From Flavobacteriales bacterium (GTDB taxonomy: Bacteria > Bacteroidota > Bacteroidia > Flavobacteriales > Flavobacteriaceae): a stretch of 41,683 nucleotides of DNA. A model generated the notes under the pieces. That model had not been told where the DNA came from and searched no databases. It worked only from the letters and a program-made list of their open reading frames with translations. The stretch covers positions 1-41,683 of the forward strand of contig SGZJ01000011.1 in NCBI GenBank assembly GCA_004213995.1, in the 5' to 3' direction. Shown here piece by piece: positions 8,287 through 16,999 of the stretch. Made by a program: the position numbers and the translations under genes. Every line of letters starts with the position of its first letter. Position 1 is the first letter of the stretch.

Positions 8287-8798
8287 ATTTTAGAAATTAT
8301 TTTTTCTATCAGAAGTTTATGATGATTATAATGGAAATCATAAAAACTCAATGTAAGTTTTAAATTAATTCTTCCGATAATTGGGTGTCTAAAAAATCCT
8401 TTTTTTTCTAAATTTAAATAATATAATTTAGTTATTAATTCATCAAAACACTTTCTGGTTTCAATCCAATTTAAATTAAGTTTATCAAGATCAATTTCAT
8501 TAGGAAAAGTTGCTGTAATTTTTGGAGCTTTTGCTTTATAACCAAGTTTCCAAACAAAAGGCGTCAGAAAAGATTTAAAATAAGTTAGTAAAGAAACATT
8601 TTTAATGGTTTCTGGGTAAAGAATTTTCTTAGCAATATATTGATTTGCTAATGACTCTACTAGAAAACAATGATATAGATGTTGAAGAATTGACCAACCG
8701 CAAGATTTATTATTTAAATCATCTAAAGAAAGATTAGAAATTGATTTAAAATAAGATAATCTGTCAATTTCAAATTTAGAATCTAGAATTTTTTTCAT
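8283..8798 (-). CDS. DinB/YfiT-like four-helix protein
   Basis: Probably a metal-binding four-helix bundle of the DinB superfamily (thiol-transferase or damage-induced proteins). WSILQHLYHCFLVES supplies the helix-2 His residues, and DFHYNHHKLLIEKI near the C-terminus supplies the late histidines typical of the fold. I place the start at 8798 (MKKILDSKFEID, 171 aa). The frame is open to an ATG at 8888, but that extension is a hydrophobic tail with no family counterpart, and it would run over the divergent promoter at 8864-8871. A near-match box (TTACTTTG) lies just upstream of the 8798 start. Enzymatic role is unknown. Confidence 0.7.
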   Translation of the reverse strand: MKKILDSKFEIDRLSYFKSISNLSLDDLNNKSCGWSILQHLYHCFLVESLANQYIAKKILYPETIKNVSLLTYFKSFLTPFVWKLGYKAKAPKITATFPNEIDLDKLNLNWIETRKCFDELITKLYYLNLEKKGFFRHPIIGRINLKLTLSFYDFHYNHHKLLIEKIISKI

Positions 8799-8863
8799 GC
8801 AACAAAGTAACAAAAAAATAATTATTTTAAATGTAAAGCCTACTTTACTTAAAAAATATTTTA

Positions 8864-8871
8864 TATATTTG
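8864..8871 (+). promoter_or_regulatory. -7 box for the ExbB-like/XRE operon
   Basis: TATATTTG, a perfect TAnnTTTG, 30 bases upstream of the ATG at 8902. It would place the transcript start near 8876 and drive four tightly spaced genes up to 11289. Confidence 0.5.
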
Positions 8872-8901
8872 TAAAGTGCACTTAACATTTTTTATTAACA
8901 T

Positions 8902-9318
8902 ATGAAACTTAAAACACTCAGAATTATGGCAATTATTACAGGAATATTAGGATCAACATTATTTAACAGATTTTTAGAAGGCGGGGCATTATTTATGTCA
9001 CTAATTCTTATTTGTTTATTACTGTCAATTTATTTTATGACAAAAGGCTTTTACAAGATTAACACTAATCCTGAACTATCTAAAAAAATGATATCATTAG
9101 TTAATGATAGCGGTACATTAGGGATATCCCTTGGTTTTTTATCAGCTTTTCTAGGCTTAATAGGAGCATTTGACGTGCTTGAGGCAACTGGAGATGCAAA
9201 TCCTGCGATAATTGCAGGAGGTCTTAAAATAGCTTTATTATCTCCCATTTTCGGAATTTTTACATTCTTAATTTCTAAAATAGGGGTAGTTATCTTGAAG
9301 TTAATTCAAAAAAAATAA
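8902..9318 (+). CDS. MotA/TolQ/ExbB-like membrane protein
   Basis: A 138-residue inner-membrane protein with about four hydrophobic segments. The family feature is the stretch from GTLGISLGFLSAFLGLIG to GALDV-like GAFDVLEATGDANPAI, followed by AGGLKIALLSPIFGIFTF. This is the ExbB/TolQ/MotA pattern of two long helices flanking a loop with Ala-Gly-Leu. It is shorter than canonical ExbB (about 220 residues) and has no ExbD partner beside it. It may be a stand-alone small proton-channel-like protein or have another role. It is the first gene of a four-gene unit: 11 bases to the next membrane protein, then an XRE regulator. Confidence 0.72.
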   Translation: MKLKTLRIMAIITGILGSTLFNRFLEGGALFMSLILICLLLSIYFMTKGFYKINTNPELSKKMISLVNDSGTLGISLGFLSAFLGLIGAFDVLEATGDANPAIIAGGLKIALLSPIFGIFTFLISKIGVVILKLIQKK

Positions 9319-9329
9319 CATAACAAACT

Positions 9330-9755
9330 ATGAATTTTTCTAAAAAAGAGATATCTATTTTAATTGAATTAGTATTCTCCATTTTGTTTATTGTTTTTTT
9401 TATGCCTTATTTTTATGAAAATAGACTTATCTCTTATGATTTTAATTTCATAACAACAAAAATTATTCAAATAGCAATCTTTTCTACAATTTACTTTTCT
9501 CTAGCCTATTCAATGCTAGAGTTTTTTTACAAAAATAAAATGAATAATGATGAAAGAGATGATTTAATAAGCTCTAAGTCTTATAGATTAGCTTATATAC
9601 TTCTAGATCTAGGAATAGTAGTCGTATTAGGTCATCTTTTGTCAGACTCTCCGCTCCAAACAAATGGAACAATAATATTTCTTATAATAACTTTACTATT
9701 AGCAGTGTCATTAATTAAATCATTATTTCAATTGTACTTGTACAAAACATCATAA
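9330..9755 (+). CDS. Four-helix membrane protein paired with XRE regulator
   Basis: A 141-residue integral membrane protein with four predicted transmembrane segments (about 8-26, 43-66, 88-104, 112-134). Between helices 2 and 3 is a cytoplasmic loop, NNDERDDLISSKSYRLAY, resembling the DERD-x-x-I-x-x-KSYR signature of DUF2178-like proteins. Such proteins are often encoded directly before a small XRE repressor, as here with a 4-base gap. The pairing suggests a membrane sensor or antagonist for the regulator, but no mechanism is established. I cannot assign a transported substrate. Confidence 0.7.
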   Translation: MNFSKKEISILIELVFSILFIVFFMPYFYENRLISYDFNFITTKIIQIAIFSTIYFSLAYSMLEFFYKNKMNNDERDDLISSKSYRLAYILLDLGIVVVLGHLLSDSPLQTNGTIIFLIITLLLAVSLIKSLFQLYLYKTS

Positions 9756-9759
9756 TACT

Positions 9760-10077
9760 ATGGAATTAAAAAATAGTATTAAAAAATATCGGCAAGTAAA
9801 AGGGTTTACTCAAGAAGAATTAGCCTTAAAATCTGGTGTTAGTAGGCAAACTATCATATCAATTGAAAGGTATCGATATAAACCGAGTTTAGAGTTGGGA
9901 TTAAAAATATCTTTAGCGTTAGAAACTGATATCAACAAGTTATTTTTCCTAGACTTCAAACAAGAAGAAACAATTAAATCTAAAGAGAGAAAAGAATCTG
10001 AAAAAAAACCAATTAAATTTCAAGACTTTAAAGACAAAGATTGGAAGAAATTATGGGTAAATTTGAAAAAAAAATAA
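9760..10077 (+). CDS. XRE-family transcriptional regulator
   Basis: A 105-residue DNA-binding protein. The helix-turn-helix domain fills residues 3-62: KYRQVKGFTQEELALKSGVS then RQTIISIERYRYKPSLELGL, the standard Cro/CI-type HTH, followed by ALETDINKLFF. The C-terminus (about 66-105) is a lysine-rich tail ending DWKKLWVNLKKK, with no sensor domain. It follows the four-helix membrane protein by 4 bases and precedes the saccharopine dehydrogenase-like gene by 3. It probably controls this operon, though I see no clear palindromic operator at the 8864 promoter. Confidence 0.9.
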   Translation: MELKNSIKKYRQVKGFTQEELALKSGVSRQTIISIERYRYKPSLELGLKISLALETDINKLFFLDFKQEETIKSKERKESEKKPIKFQDFKDKDWKKLWVNLKKK

Positions 10078-10080
10078 TTG

Positions 10081-11289
10081 ATGGATAAAAAATATGATGT
10101 TGTAGTTTGGGGTGCTAGTGGATTTACGGGCAGATTAGTATGTGAATATTTATTTAAAAATTACACATTAAAAGGTAGAGATCTCAATTGGGCTATTGGT
10201 GGTAGAAACTTTAATAAATTAGAGAGAATTAGAACAGATTTTCTTAACGACTCAATTCCAATTATAATTGCAGACAGCGATGATATTGACAGTTTAAATG
10301 AATTAACTAAAAGCACAAAAGTAGTATGCACAACTGTTGGTCCTTATGCAAAATATGGATCTAAACTTGTTCAAGCATGCATTGAGAATAAATCTCATTA
10401 TTGCGATCTTGCTGGAGAAGTTCAATGGATACACAAAATGATTCAAGAAAATCACGAATCTGCAAAAACAAATAAAGTAAAGATTGTAAATTCATGTGGT
10501 TTTGATTCAATTCCATCAGATATGGGAGTATACTTTATACACAAAGAATTAAAAAATAAAAAACAGTCTATCAAAAGTATTGACATGCGTGTTGCTGGAG
10601 TAAAAGGAGGAATTAGTGGCGGAACATATGCGAGTTTAAATAATGTAATTAAGGAGTCTTATGAAGATAAAGAAATATTTAAAATTTTATCTAACCCATA
10701 CAGTCTAAACCCATATGGATATCAGGACGGTAAAGACAGACAAGATCTTAGAAAAGTCATTTACGATAAAGTATCAAAAAAATGGATTGGTCCATTTATT
10801 ATGGCCTCAATTAATACAAAAATAGTAAGAAGAAGTAATGCAATAAGTGGATTTAACTATGGAAAAGACTTTAGATATAGCGAAGCAACTACGGCTGGAA
10901 AAGGGATTAAAGGAAAAATAAAAGGTTATATAAATGCATTTCCATTAATATTTGTTGCAGCTAAACCAAAATCAATATTGAAGATGGTAGCAAATAAAAT
11001 ACTTCCTAAACCAGGACATGGACCATCAAAAAATAATAGAGAGAATGGTTATTACAACCTGAAATTTTATATAAAAACTAATGACAATAAAGAAATGATA
11101 GCAAGGGTAATTGGAGATATGGACCCTGGCTATGGATCTACATCAAAAATGTTAGCAGAATCTGCAGTATGCCTAGCAAAAGACGATTTGAAAGAAAGCT
11201 ACGGAATACTTACTCCATCAACTGCAATGGGTGAATTATTATTGAATAGGCTTCAAGAAAATGCAGGCCTAAGTTTTAAATTTGAATAA
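10081..11289 (+). CDS. Saccharopine dehydrogenase-like NAD(P)-binding oxidoreductase (trans-acting enoyl reductase type)
   Basis: A 402-residue Rossmann-fold protein of the saccharopine dehydrogenase-like group, which includes trans-acting enoyl reductases and SCCPDH. The N-terminus has VVWGASGFTGRLVCEYL (dinucleotide fold), GGRN, TTVGPYAKYGSKLV and HYCDLAGE, then VNSCGFDSIPSDMG and a GGISGGTYAS segment, all typical. In other bacteria such proteins reduce lipid or polyketide intermediates; the substrate here is unknown. I choose ATG at 10081; a TTG directly in front (10078) would add one residue. It is the last gene of the operon, 3 bases after the XRE gene. Confidence 0.85.
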   Translation: MDKKYDVVVWGASGFTGRLVCEYLFKNYTLKGRDLNWAIGGRNFNKLERIRTDFLNDSIPIIIADSDDIDSLNELTKSTKVVCTTVGPYAKYGSKLVQACIENKSHYCDLAGEVQWIHKMIQENHESAKTNKVKIVNSCGFDSIPSDMGVYFIHKELKNKKQSIKSIDMRVAGVKGGISGGTYASLNNVIKESYEDKEIFKILSNPYSLNPYGYQDGKDRQDLRKVIYDKVSKKWIGPFIMASINTKIVRRSNAISGFNYGKDFRYSEATTAGKGIKGKIKGYINAFPLIFVAAKPKSILKMVANKILPKPGHGPSKNNRENGYYNLKFYIKTNDNKEMIARVIGDMDPGYGSTSKMLAESAVCLAKDDLKESYGILTPSTAMGELLLNRLQENAGLSFKFE

Positions 11290-11392
11290 AAAATTAAAAC
11301 ATTATTATCAATAATTATAACTCATAAATTTTTAGTTACAACAATATGATAGCAAAATTTTCATATTTGATATATAACTAAAATATATAATC

Positions 11393-11893
11393 ATGAAAAA
11401 AATTAAATTAACAACATTACTAATAGCAGTCATTGCGCTAAACTTCTCATGCCAAACAACTTCGCCTGAAAGATCTATTGGGTTTACTAACTGGTCTGAT
11501 GATGGAGAAACTTACAAATGGCATCTAGGTACAGAAAAAGCAGTAGATTTAGTAGTTGAATTAGACAAAGTTTGGTCAGCTCAAGATTACACTACAATGA
11601 GAACCTTCTTTGCAGATACAGCAAAATTCTATCATAGAAATGGTAAATTTTTTGACAACACTAATGATTTTATTAATTTTATAAGCGAAGGAGCAAGTGC
11701 TACAGAATGGAAATTTTCTTCTGCATATTCAGTTGATCTTGACCCCTCTAGAGGAGGCGAGCATGTTCAAGCAGGCTTTGAACTTTCGACTAAATCAGGA
11801 GATTCAATAATAAAATCTGAGGTACATGAACAATACTATGTAATAGATAATAAAATTGTTCAATGGAGACAATTTTCACTACCTATGAACTAA
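11393..11893 (+). CDS. NTF2-like (SnoaL-type) lipoprotein, copy A
   Basis: A 166-residue lipoprotein with lipobox ALNFSC (Cys20). The mature part looks like an NTF2-like alpha+beta cone: AVDLVVELDKVWSAQDYTTM is the opening helix, RTFFADTAKFYHRNGKFF the following strands, and VHEQYYVIDNKIVQWRQF the last strands. A homologous protein of equal length lies at 18362-18862, sharing VDLV-x(3)-D-x-W-x(3)-DY and the late Y-x-I-x-x-x-K-x-V-x-W. A near-match -7 box (CATATTTG, 11362-11369) is upstream and a strong terminator follows, so it is a single-gene transcript. Ligand or role is unknown. Confidence 0.75.
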   Translation: MKKIKLTTLLIAVIALNFSCQTTSPERSIGFTNWSDDGETYKWHLGTEKAVDLVVELDKVWSAQDYTTMRTFFADTAKFYHRNGKFFDNTNDFINFISEGASATEWKFSSAYSVDLDPSRGGEHVQAGFELSTKSGDSIIKSEVHEQYYVIDNKIVQWRQFSLPMN

Positions 11894-11911
11894 TAAAAAA
11901 AACATATAGAT

Positions 11912-11945
11912 AAAAAAAAGCACCCTATTAGGGTGCTTTTTTTTT
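11912..11945. terminator. Bidirectional intrinsic terminator
   Basis: A GCACCCT/AGGGTGC stem (11920-11926 with 11930-11936) and ATT loop, flanked by an A-run on the left and nine T on the right. It can stop the NTF2-like gene (plus) and, in reverse, the gene ending at 11966. Confidence 0.92.
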
Positions 11946-11965
11946 AATACACTTGTACTAAATTT

Positions 11966-13156
11966 TTAATTTGAATACTCAAACTGTGTTTCTATTGGAA
12001 CTCCATATAAAGATTCTAATTCAGAAATATTTTCTTTATAAAATTTAGTTTCAGGTGGTAAACTTATATTTTTCCAAAAATTAAGGTCATAAGGAATTTT
12101 AAATAAAGTCATGTCTTTTTGTCCAGTCATACCCGTGTAATCGAACATTTTTTTATCCTCTTCAACTCCAATAACAAAAACTTCGTGGCGATAATCCATA
12201 GGTATATATTTCCTAGATCTTTGACCAGACTGCAACAATAAATTTTTAATTCTCTCTGTTACCTTAACAAAAGCCTTATATTCTCTATTGTGATAACTTA
12301 AATACAACTTTCCATCTAAATTCTTTTTGTAAACATAAATCCCATCCATAGATTTTCCAGTTAATGGGACTTTAGAAAATTCTAATTTATATATCGAATA
12401 GGTATCAAAACCAATAAATAATTTTAAAGACCTTTCATTTCCCCTATCATCTAAACCAGTTCCGTTGAGAATTATTACATCTTCTCCGTCGTAATTAGAA
12501 ACCCCTAATTTTCTCCATTTGTATGATCTTACTGAAATTGATTTCCTAAGTGGGTTATTCCATTCCATGTATCTTAAAGCATGAAGCTTTTGTTCGTTAT
12601 TAACAAATCTATAATCAGCTGAATTTCTAGTTTGAGTAATATTAAAGTCAGAAATATTAGAATAAGGACCTCTATCATTAACATTAATAAAATGTTCAAT
12701 ATAATACCTACAAATATTATCCTCGACAGACCATCTTCTATAGAGTACTTTAAGTTGATGGGGTTTATTTAATGTATTCTCTTTCAGATTTTTTAAGGCA
12801 AGCCTAACATAATCTTCATTACTTTTTACTAATACGTCTGAAAGCTCTGTTACATTTTCTTCTAAAACAATTTTTTTTTCGTTTAATGAAATATAATCTT
12901 TTATTGAAATCTTAAAAGTTTTAAAACCAATACTAGAGATTTCTAAAACATCATTTAACTCTTTATCACTAACTAAAAAATAAAAAGCCCCTTCATCATT
13001 ACTGGAAGTTCCTAAATTTTTGGACAAAATACCTATAGCTGCATAGGGAACTCCATAATTATATTCATCCACTATCACTCCTTCAACTACAGTTTTATTT
13101 TGTGAATAAATAAGAGAGGAAAATACTAATAAAAATAAAGTTAAGTTATATCTCAT
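11966..13156 (-). CDS. Exported carboxypeptidase-regulatory-like (CarboxypepD_reg) domain protein
   Basis: A 396-residue exported protein. The signal peptide ends at about residue 18 (LIYSQ). Residues 24-105 form a CarboxypepD_reg-like beta-sandwich (VEGVIVDEYNYGVPYAAIGI ... NDEGAFYFLV ... LEISSIGFKTFKI), as found at the N-terminus of TonB receptors, ending in ELSDVLVKS. The rest (about 110-396) is a beta-rich region with no barrel-type ending; it resembles the long C-terminal part of DUF5686-type or related hypothetical proteins. It lies downstream of the Oar-like receptor on the same strand, separated by a terminator, with its own -7 box only 5 bases before the ATG. Function unknown. Confidence 0.78.
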   Translation of the reverse strand: MRYNLTLFLLVFSSLIYSQNKTVVEGVIVDEYNYGVPYAAIGILSKNLGTSSNDEGAFYFLVSDKELNDVLEISSIGFKTFKISIKDYISLNEKKIVLEENVTELSDVLVKSNEDYVRLALKNLKENTLNKPHQLKVLYRRWSVEDNICRYYIEHFINVNDRGPYSNISDFNITQTRNSADYRFVNNEQKLHALRYMEWNNPLRKSISVRSYKWRKLGVSNYDGEDVIILNGTGLDDRGNERSLKLFIGFDTYSIYKLEFSKVPLTGKSMDGIYVYKKNLDGKLYLSYHNREYKAFVKVTERIKNLLLQSGQRSRKYIPMDYRHEVFVIGVEEDKKMFDYTGMTGQKDMTLFKIPYDLNFWKNISLPPETKFYKENISELESLYGVPIETQFEYSN

Positions 13157-13161
13157 ATTGT

Positions 13162-13169
13162 CAAATATA
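13162..13169 (-). promoter_or_regulatory. -7 box abutting the start codon (possible leaderless transcript)
   Basis: Minus-strand TATATTTG, a perfect TAnnTTTG, ends 5 bases before the ATG at 13156. Because the -7 box normally lies about 4-5 bases from the transcription start, the transcript would begin at or next to the ATG. Confidence 0.5.
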
Positions 13170-13181
13170 AATAAATAAATA

Positions 13182-13216
13182 AAAAAAAGAGCTATTAAAT
13201 TAATAGCTCTTTTTTA
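13182..13216 (-). terminator. Intrinsic terminator of the Oar-like receptor gene
   Basis: AGAGCTATT/AATAGCTCT stem with an AAATT loop, A-run before and T-run after on both strands. It lies 18 bases beyond the receptor stop and separates it from the gene starting at 13156. Confidence 0.88.
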
Positions 13217-13233
13217 TAAAAATATGCTTTAAA

Positions 13234-16200
13234 CTAGAATATATAACGTAAACCAAATTGCATTTGCCATCTAGACATTAAACTAGAGTCGTAACCAAAT
13301 GTGTTTTGTAAATCAGTACTGTAGGTGTACGTAGGTGATCCATTAGCATCAACACTTACTCCAATTGGTTGAACAGCATTTGGCTGTTGAACCAGTCCCC
13401 ATTCTGAACTAATAAAATTACCGATATTTAAGAAATCAACACTAAATTGAACAGTGTTAGTTTTACCATTTGCTCTTTTAATATGGTAATCTTGTAAAAG
13501 TTTAACATCCCAACGACCTACCCATGGAGATAATGCTCCATAACGCTCTGCATATTGACCACGTCTTTCACTTAAATAATCATCCTGATTAATATATGCA
13601 TCAAAAGCAGCAGCTTGACCAGCACCTGTAAAGTTCATTTGACTAATTTCTTCCGTGGTAGGTATATAAATTAAATCATTTAGCCCTGAACCATCTCCAT
13701 TAATATCTCCTCCGTAAGTATAACTAAATCTGCCTCCTCTGCTATATTCAAAAAATGTTGAGATAGTTGTTCCCCATTTATCATTATCTCCATAGTTCCA
13801 TTTTCTACTTGCAACTCCAATAAAACGATGAGTATCTCCATATTTAGAGTAAGATAAAATATCAGCATTAGCATCTCCTACTACAGGATTAAATGCAAAT
13901 GCATCTCCTGTAATTTCAGCTTCAATTGAATTAACGTCTTTTGAGTCTAAGTAACTATACGCAAAGCTCGTATACAATCCATTATCGAAGGTTTTTTGCG
14001 CTTTAAAAGCAATATTCCAAATTCTTCCTTTATCAGAATTACTAAATGTATAACCATTAGCTTGTGCACCAAAACCTAACCCATCTCCATTCACTAATAC
14101 GTGATCAGCAGAAGTATAAATTGGTCTGTTATCAACCCCAGCTAATGTTCCAGAAGGAGTTAATAAACCCCAGTTTTGAACGTGAGCTCCATTTGTATCC
14201 TTTGAATAAGAAACATCTGCTGTTAAAATTAGTCCGTTATCATACTTATGATCAAGTCCTAAGTTAGTCCTCCAAACTTGAGGGTACTTATAGTCAGGAT
14301 CAACCATTTGATGGAACCACCAGTTTGGATTACCGATTTGATTTCCTAACCAAACAAACGGGATACGACCAGAAAATAACCCTGAACCACCTCTAAATTG
14401 CATAGTACTATCTCCATTTACATCATAGTTAAACCCAACTCTAGGGGAAATAAGCCATGAACTAGATGGCATTTGAGTATTATCTAATAATTGAACACTT
14501 CCATTATTAGGATTAACATAAGGTGTGTTTGGCGCATAATCACCAGTTCCATCAATTACATCTTGGGCTTTCTCATCAGTATCAAAGTATAAAGGTTTGT
14601 CTAATCTTATTCCGTAGGTTAATTTAAAATCGTCGTTAACATCCCACTCATCTTGTAAGTAAAAAGCTAATTGACCTACATTAGTTTCTGCTAGAGACCA
14701 AGTATCTGCGTCAGCTACTGCTTGAGCATTTGCTAAAGCTTCGGATAATAAACCGTTATTACCAGCTGCAACAAAGTCGTCAACAGAAGCAAACGCTCCA
14801 AAGGCTCCCACATAACCATTTTCATTTCCATACCCATAAACTCCTAAATTAAATGAGTTATCAAATTCAAATTTTTCAAAAGAAAAACCTAATGTATAGG
14901 TATGATTAGCTTTTGTGTAAGTTAAATTATTTGAGAATTGAATAACCTTTTGATCTAAAACATTATTTATTGAAAATGGCTCATGTCCAGCAATAATATA
15001 GTTTGAACCAGCACCATCTTGAATGGTAATTGCTGGCATTGGGGATGACATTGGATTTCTGAAATCTTCGAAATGCGAGTATCCAGCTTGGAATTTATTT
15101 GAAACTGCATCAGAAATTGATGAATTAAGTTCTACCTGAACCGAATTTAACTTGTTATTTATCTGATAACCAGAATTTTCAAATTGTAAAACTGATGCAT
15201 TAGGACCTCTAAATCCTAAAGCAGTAGGGTGAGCAGGCTTTTCTTTAGAAGCATCTAGCCAATTATAAATTACGGCTAATTGATTCTTTTCATCAATATT
15301 CCAGTCCAATTTGAATATTCCCTTGGATGATTCAGTTTCGTGCATAAACCCTTCATAAGCACCTGGATCATATCCAATCCCTAATAAAGTATTTTGTACT
15401 AAGATTAAATCACTCTCGTCAACTCTTGATTCGTTAATCGAACCACTATTTCCGTTGGGTAACCAAGATTGACCTAAATCATCTCTTTGATCTTGTTCAA
15501 AGTTTGTAAAGAAGAATAATTTGTTTTTAATAATTGGCCCACCTAAACTAAACCCTCTTTGAGATTGTGATAGTTTTGGAACAAAAATATCTTCTCCATT
15601 AATTTTAGAACCTGTAAGATCTTCATTTCTCATGAAATTATAAATAGTTCCTTTGAGTTCATTAGATCCACTTTTAGTTACAGCATTAACTGTTGCTCCA
15701 GTAAATCCAGATTGAGTAACATCATATGGTGCAGTTGAAACTTGAATTTGATCAATTGCATCTAAAGAAACTGGCTGAGCATCAGTTTGACCTCCAGGTG
15801 TAGCAGCATCTAAGCCGAAAGGGTTGTTAAATATCGCTCCGTCTAAAGAGAAGTTGTTAAATTGATCGTTTCTACCCCCAAAAGAACCATTACTTGCAGT
15901 TGGTTCTAATCTTGTAAAATCAGCTGCAGATCTTGTAATAGAAGGTAAAGTAGTTAATTCTCTACGACCAACGCTGGTTTCAGCACCAGTTCTTTCGCTA
16001 CTAAAAACACTTCTAGAAGTATTTCCTTGAATAACTACAGCGTCTAGTTGTTCAGAGTCTGGAACTAAGCTTAGTGAAACACTTTCAGCTTGACCAAGAT
16101 TAAGAAATACATCTGTAAAAGTTTGATCTTTATAACCAACATAACTAATAGTGATTGTATATGGCCCGCCAACTCTTAGGTTAACCAAATTAAATCTACC

Positions 16201-16383
16201 ATCAATATTAGTAGCTGCACCATAGGTGGTACCAGTGGGATTATGTACAGCGATTACATTAGCGCCGGGTAATTCAGAATTAGTCTCATCTGAGACACTT
16301 CCTTTGATACCAGATGTCGTTACCTGTGATATAGCCATCGTACAAGTAAAAAACAAGATTAAAAAAAAGTTTGATTTTTTCAT
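13234..16383 (-). CDS. Oar-like TonB-dependent outer-membrane receptor
   Basis: A 1049-residue outer-membrane protein. A signal peptide (ending AISQ, about residue 20) precedes a CarboxypepD_reg domain (about 24-112: IKGSVSDETNSELPGANVI ... GRFNLVNL ... TISYVGYKDQ), a plug-like region (about 115-245) with SVGRRELTTLPSITR, NNFSLDGAIF and IDQIQVSTAPYDV, and then a long beta-barrel ending LRYIF with a terminal Phe. SGFTGATVNAVTKSGSNEL and RGFSLGGPIIKNKLFFF are hallmarks of Oar/OmpA-related TonB receptors. Substrate is not known; in some Bacteroidota Oar-like proteins are abundant surface proteins. No clear consensus promoter is seen in the 235-base upstream gap (best: TAAATTTA, one mismatch). 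A terminator follows. Confidence 0.92.
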   Translation of the reverse strand: MKKSNFFLILFFTCTMAISQVTTSGIKGSVSDETNSELPGANVIAVHNPTGTTYGAATNIDGRFNLVNLRVGGPYTITISYVGYKDQTFTDVFLNLGQAESVSLSLVPDSEQLDAVVIQGNTSRSVFSSERTGAETSVGRRELTTLPSITRSAADFTRLEPTASNGSFGGRNDQFNNFSLDGAIFNNPFGLDAATPGGQTDAQPVSLDAIDQIQVSTAPYDVTQSGFTGATVNAVTKSGSNELKGTIYNFMRNEDLTGSKINGEDIFVPKLSQSQRGFSLGGPIIKNKLFFFTNFEQDQRDDLGQSWLPNGNSGSINESRVDESDLILVQNTLLGIGYDPGAYEGFMHETESSKGIFKLDWNIDEKNQLAVIYNWLDASKEKPAHPTALGFRGPNASVLQFENSGYQINNKLNSVQVELNSSISDAVSNKFQAGYSHFEDFRNPMSSPMPAITIQDGAGSNYIIAGHEPFSINNVLDQKVIQFSNNLTYTKANHTYTLGFSFEKFEFDNSFNLGVYGYGNENGYVGAFGAFASVDDFVAAGNNGLLSEALANAQAVADADTWSLAETNVGQLAFYLQDEWDVNDDFKLTYGIRLDKPLYFDTDEKAQDVIDGTGDYAPNTPYVNPNNGSVQLLDNTQMPSSSWLISPRVGFNYDVNGDSTMQFRGGSGLFSGRIPFVWLGNQIGNPNWWFHQMVDPDYKYPQVWRTNLGLDHKYDNGLILTADVSYSKDTNGAHVQNWGLLTPSGTLAGVDNRPIYTSADHVLVNGDGLGFGAQANGYTFSNSDKGRIWNIAFKAQKTFDNGLYTSFAYSYLDSKDVNSIEAEITGDAFAFNPVVGDANADILSYSKYGDTHRFIGVASRKWNYGDNDKWGTTISTFFEYSRGGRFSYTYGGDINGDGSGLNDLIYIPTTEEISQMNFTGAGQAAAFDAYINQDDYLSERRGQYAERYGALSPWVGRWDVKLLQDYHIKRANGKTNTVQFSVDFLNIGNFISSEWGLVQQPNAVQPIGVSVDANGSPTYTYSTDLQNTFGYDSSLMSRWQMQFGLRYIF

Positions 16384-16618
16384 TTTGTATGTTTTGTTAA
16401 GTTAATAGTTAATTAGTTTATTAAATTTAGAAAGTAACACATTACTTTTAGTGAACTATGAGTCATTTTTATTAACAATTCTTTAACATTTATTAAAAAA
16501 TCAAATCTGACAAACGCCAGCCTTCGAATAAAATAATAGCAGACTATTTTGTAATTTTAATTTTTAAAACTCAAGGCCAAATAAATCTAAATCATCTAAT
16601 TTTAATCCAACTTAACAA

Positions 16619-16999
16619 ATGAATAGTAAAGTAAGACCAAATTTAATAAACTTAATAAATTCAAATACTTCTGATATTGAGAGGTTTCAGAATGAAGTAC
16701 TAAGACCTATAATAAAAATGCAAAATAATTTATTAGTTGCGTTTTTTAAAAATTATATAAAAAACAATAAAATTAAATTCAATACACTCAAAGCTGAAGT
16801 TCAGGAAAATAAAATTAATACTATATTGACAAAGGATATAAATTTTAAAAATATTCTAATAGGAAGTATAATAGGCCATTTAGAAGAAAACGAAATTGAA
16901 ATTTACTTCAAATATAAAACAGAAATAAATAAAAGAATTATTCAAATAATAAAGCAGAGATTACATGATAATTTTATAATTCATGATGAAGCGTCATAA
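16619..16999 (+). CDS. Conserved flavobacterial hypothetical protein (often annotated glyoxalase)
   Basis: A 126-residue cytoplasmic alpha-helical protein. RFQNEVLRPIIKMQNNLLVA near residues 22-41, GSIIGHLEENEIEIYF near 81-96 and NKRIIQIIKQRLHDN near the C-terminus match a flavobacterial family that databases often call glyoxalase, although there is no vicinal-oxygen-chelate fold or metal motif visible here. I therefore keep it as unknown function. It is convergent with the S4 gene and overlaps it by 19 bases (16981-16999). Very A/T-rich codons and a high Ile/Asn/Lys content fit the neighbours. Confidence 0.75.
   Translation: MNSKVRPNLINLINSNTSDIERFQNEVLRPIIKMQNNLLVAFFKNYIKNNKIKFNTLKAEVQENKINTILTKDINFKNILIGSIIGHLEENEIEIYFKYKTEINKRIIQIIKQRLHDNFIIHDEAS

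Noticed and set aside
8799-8888. Longer DinB-like start at 8888
   Set aside because: The extension is hydrophobic, has no family match and would cover the divergent promoter box.
16384-16618. Possible riboswitch or small RNA in the 235-base gap upstream of the Oar-like receptor gene
   Set aside because: Only AT-rich sequence with weak pairings; no known motif recognisable.
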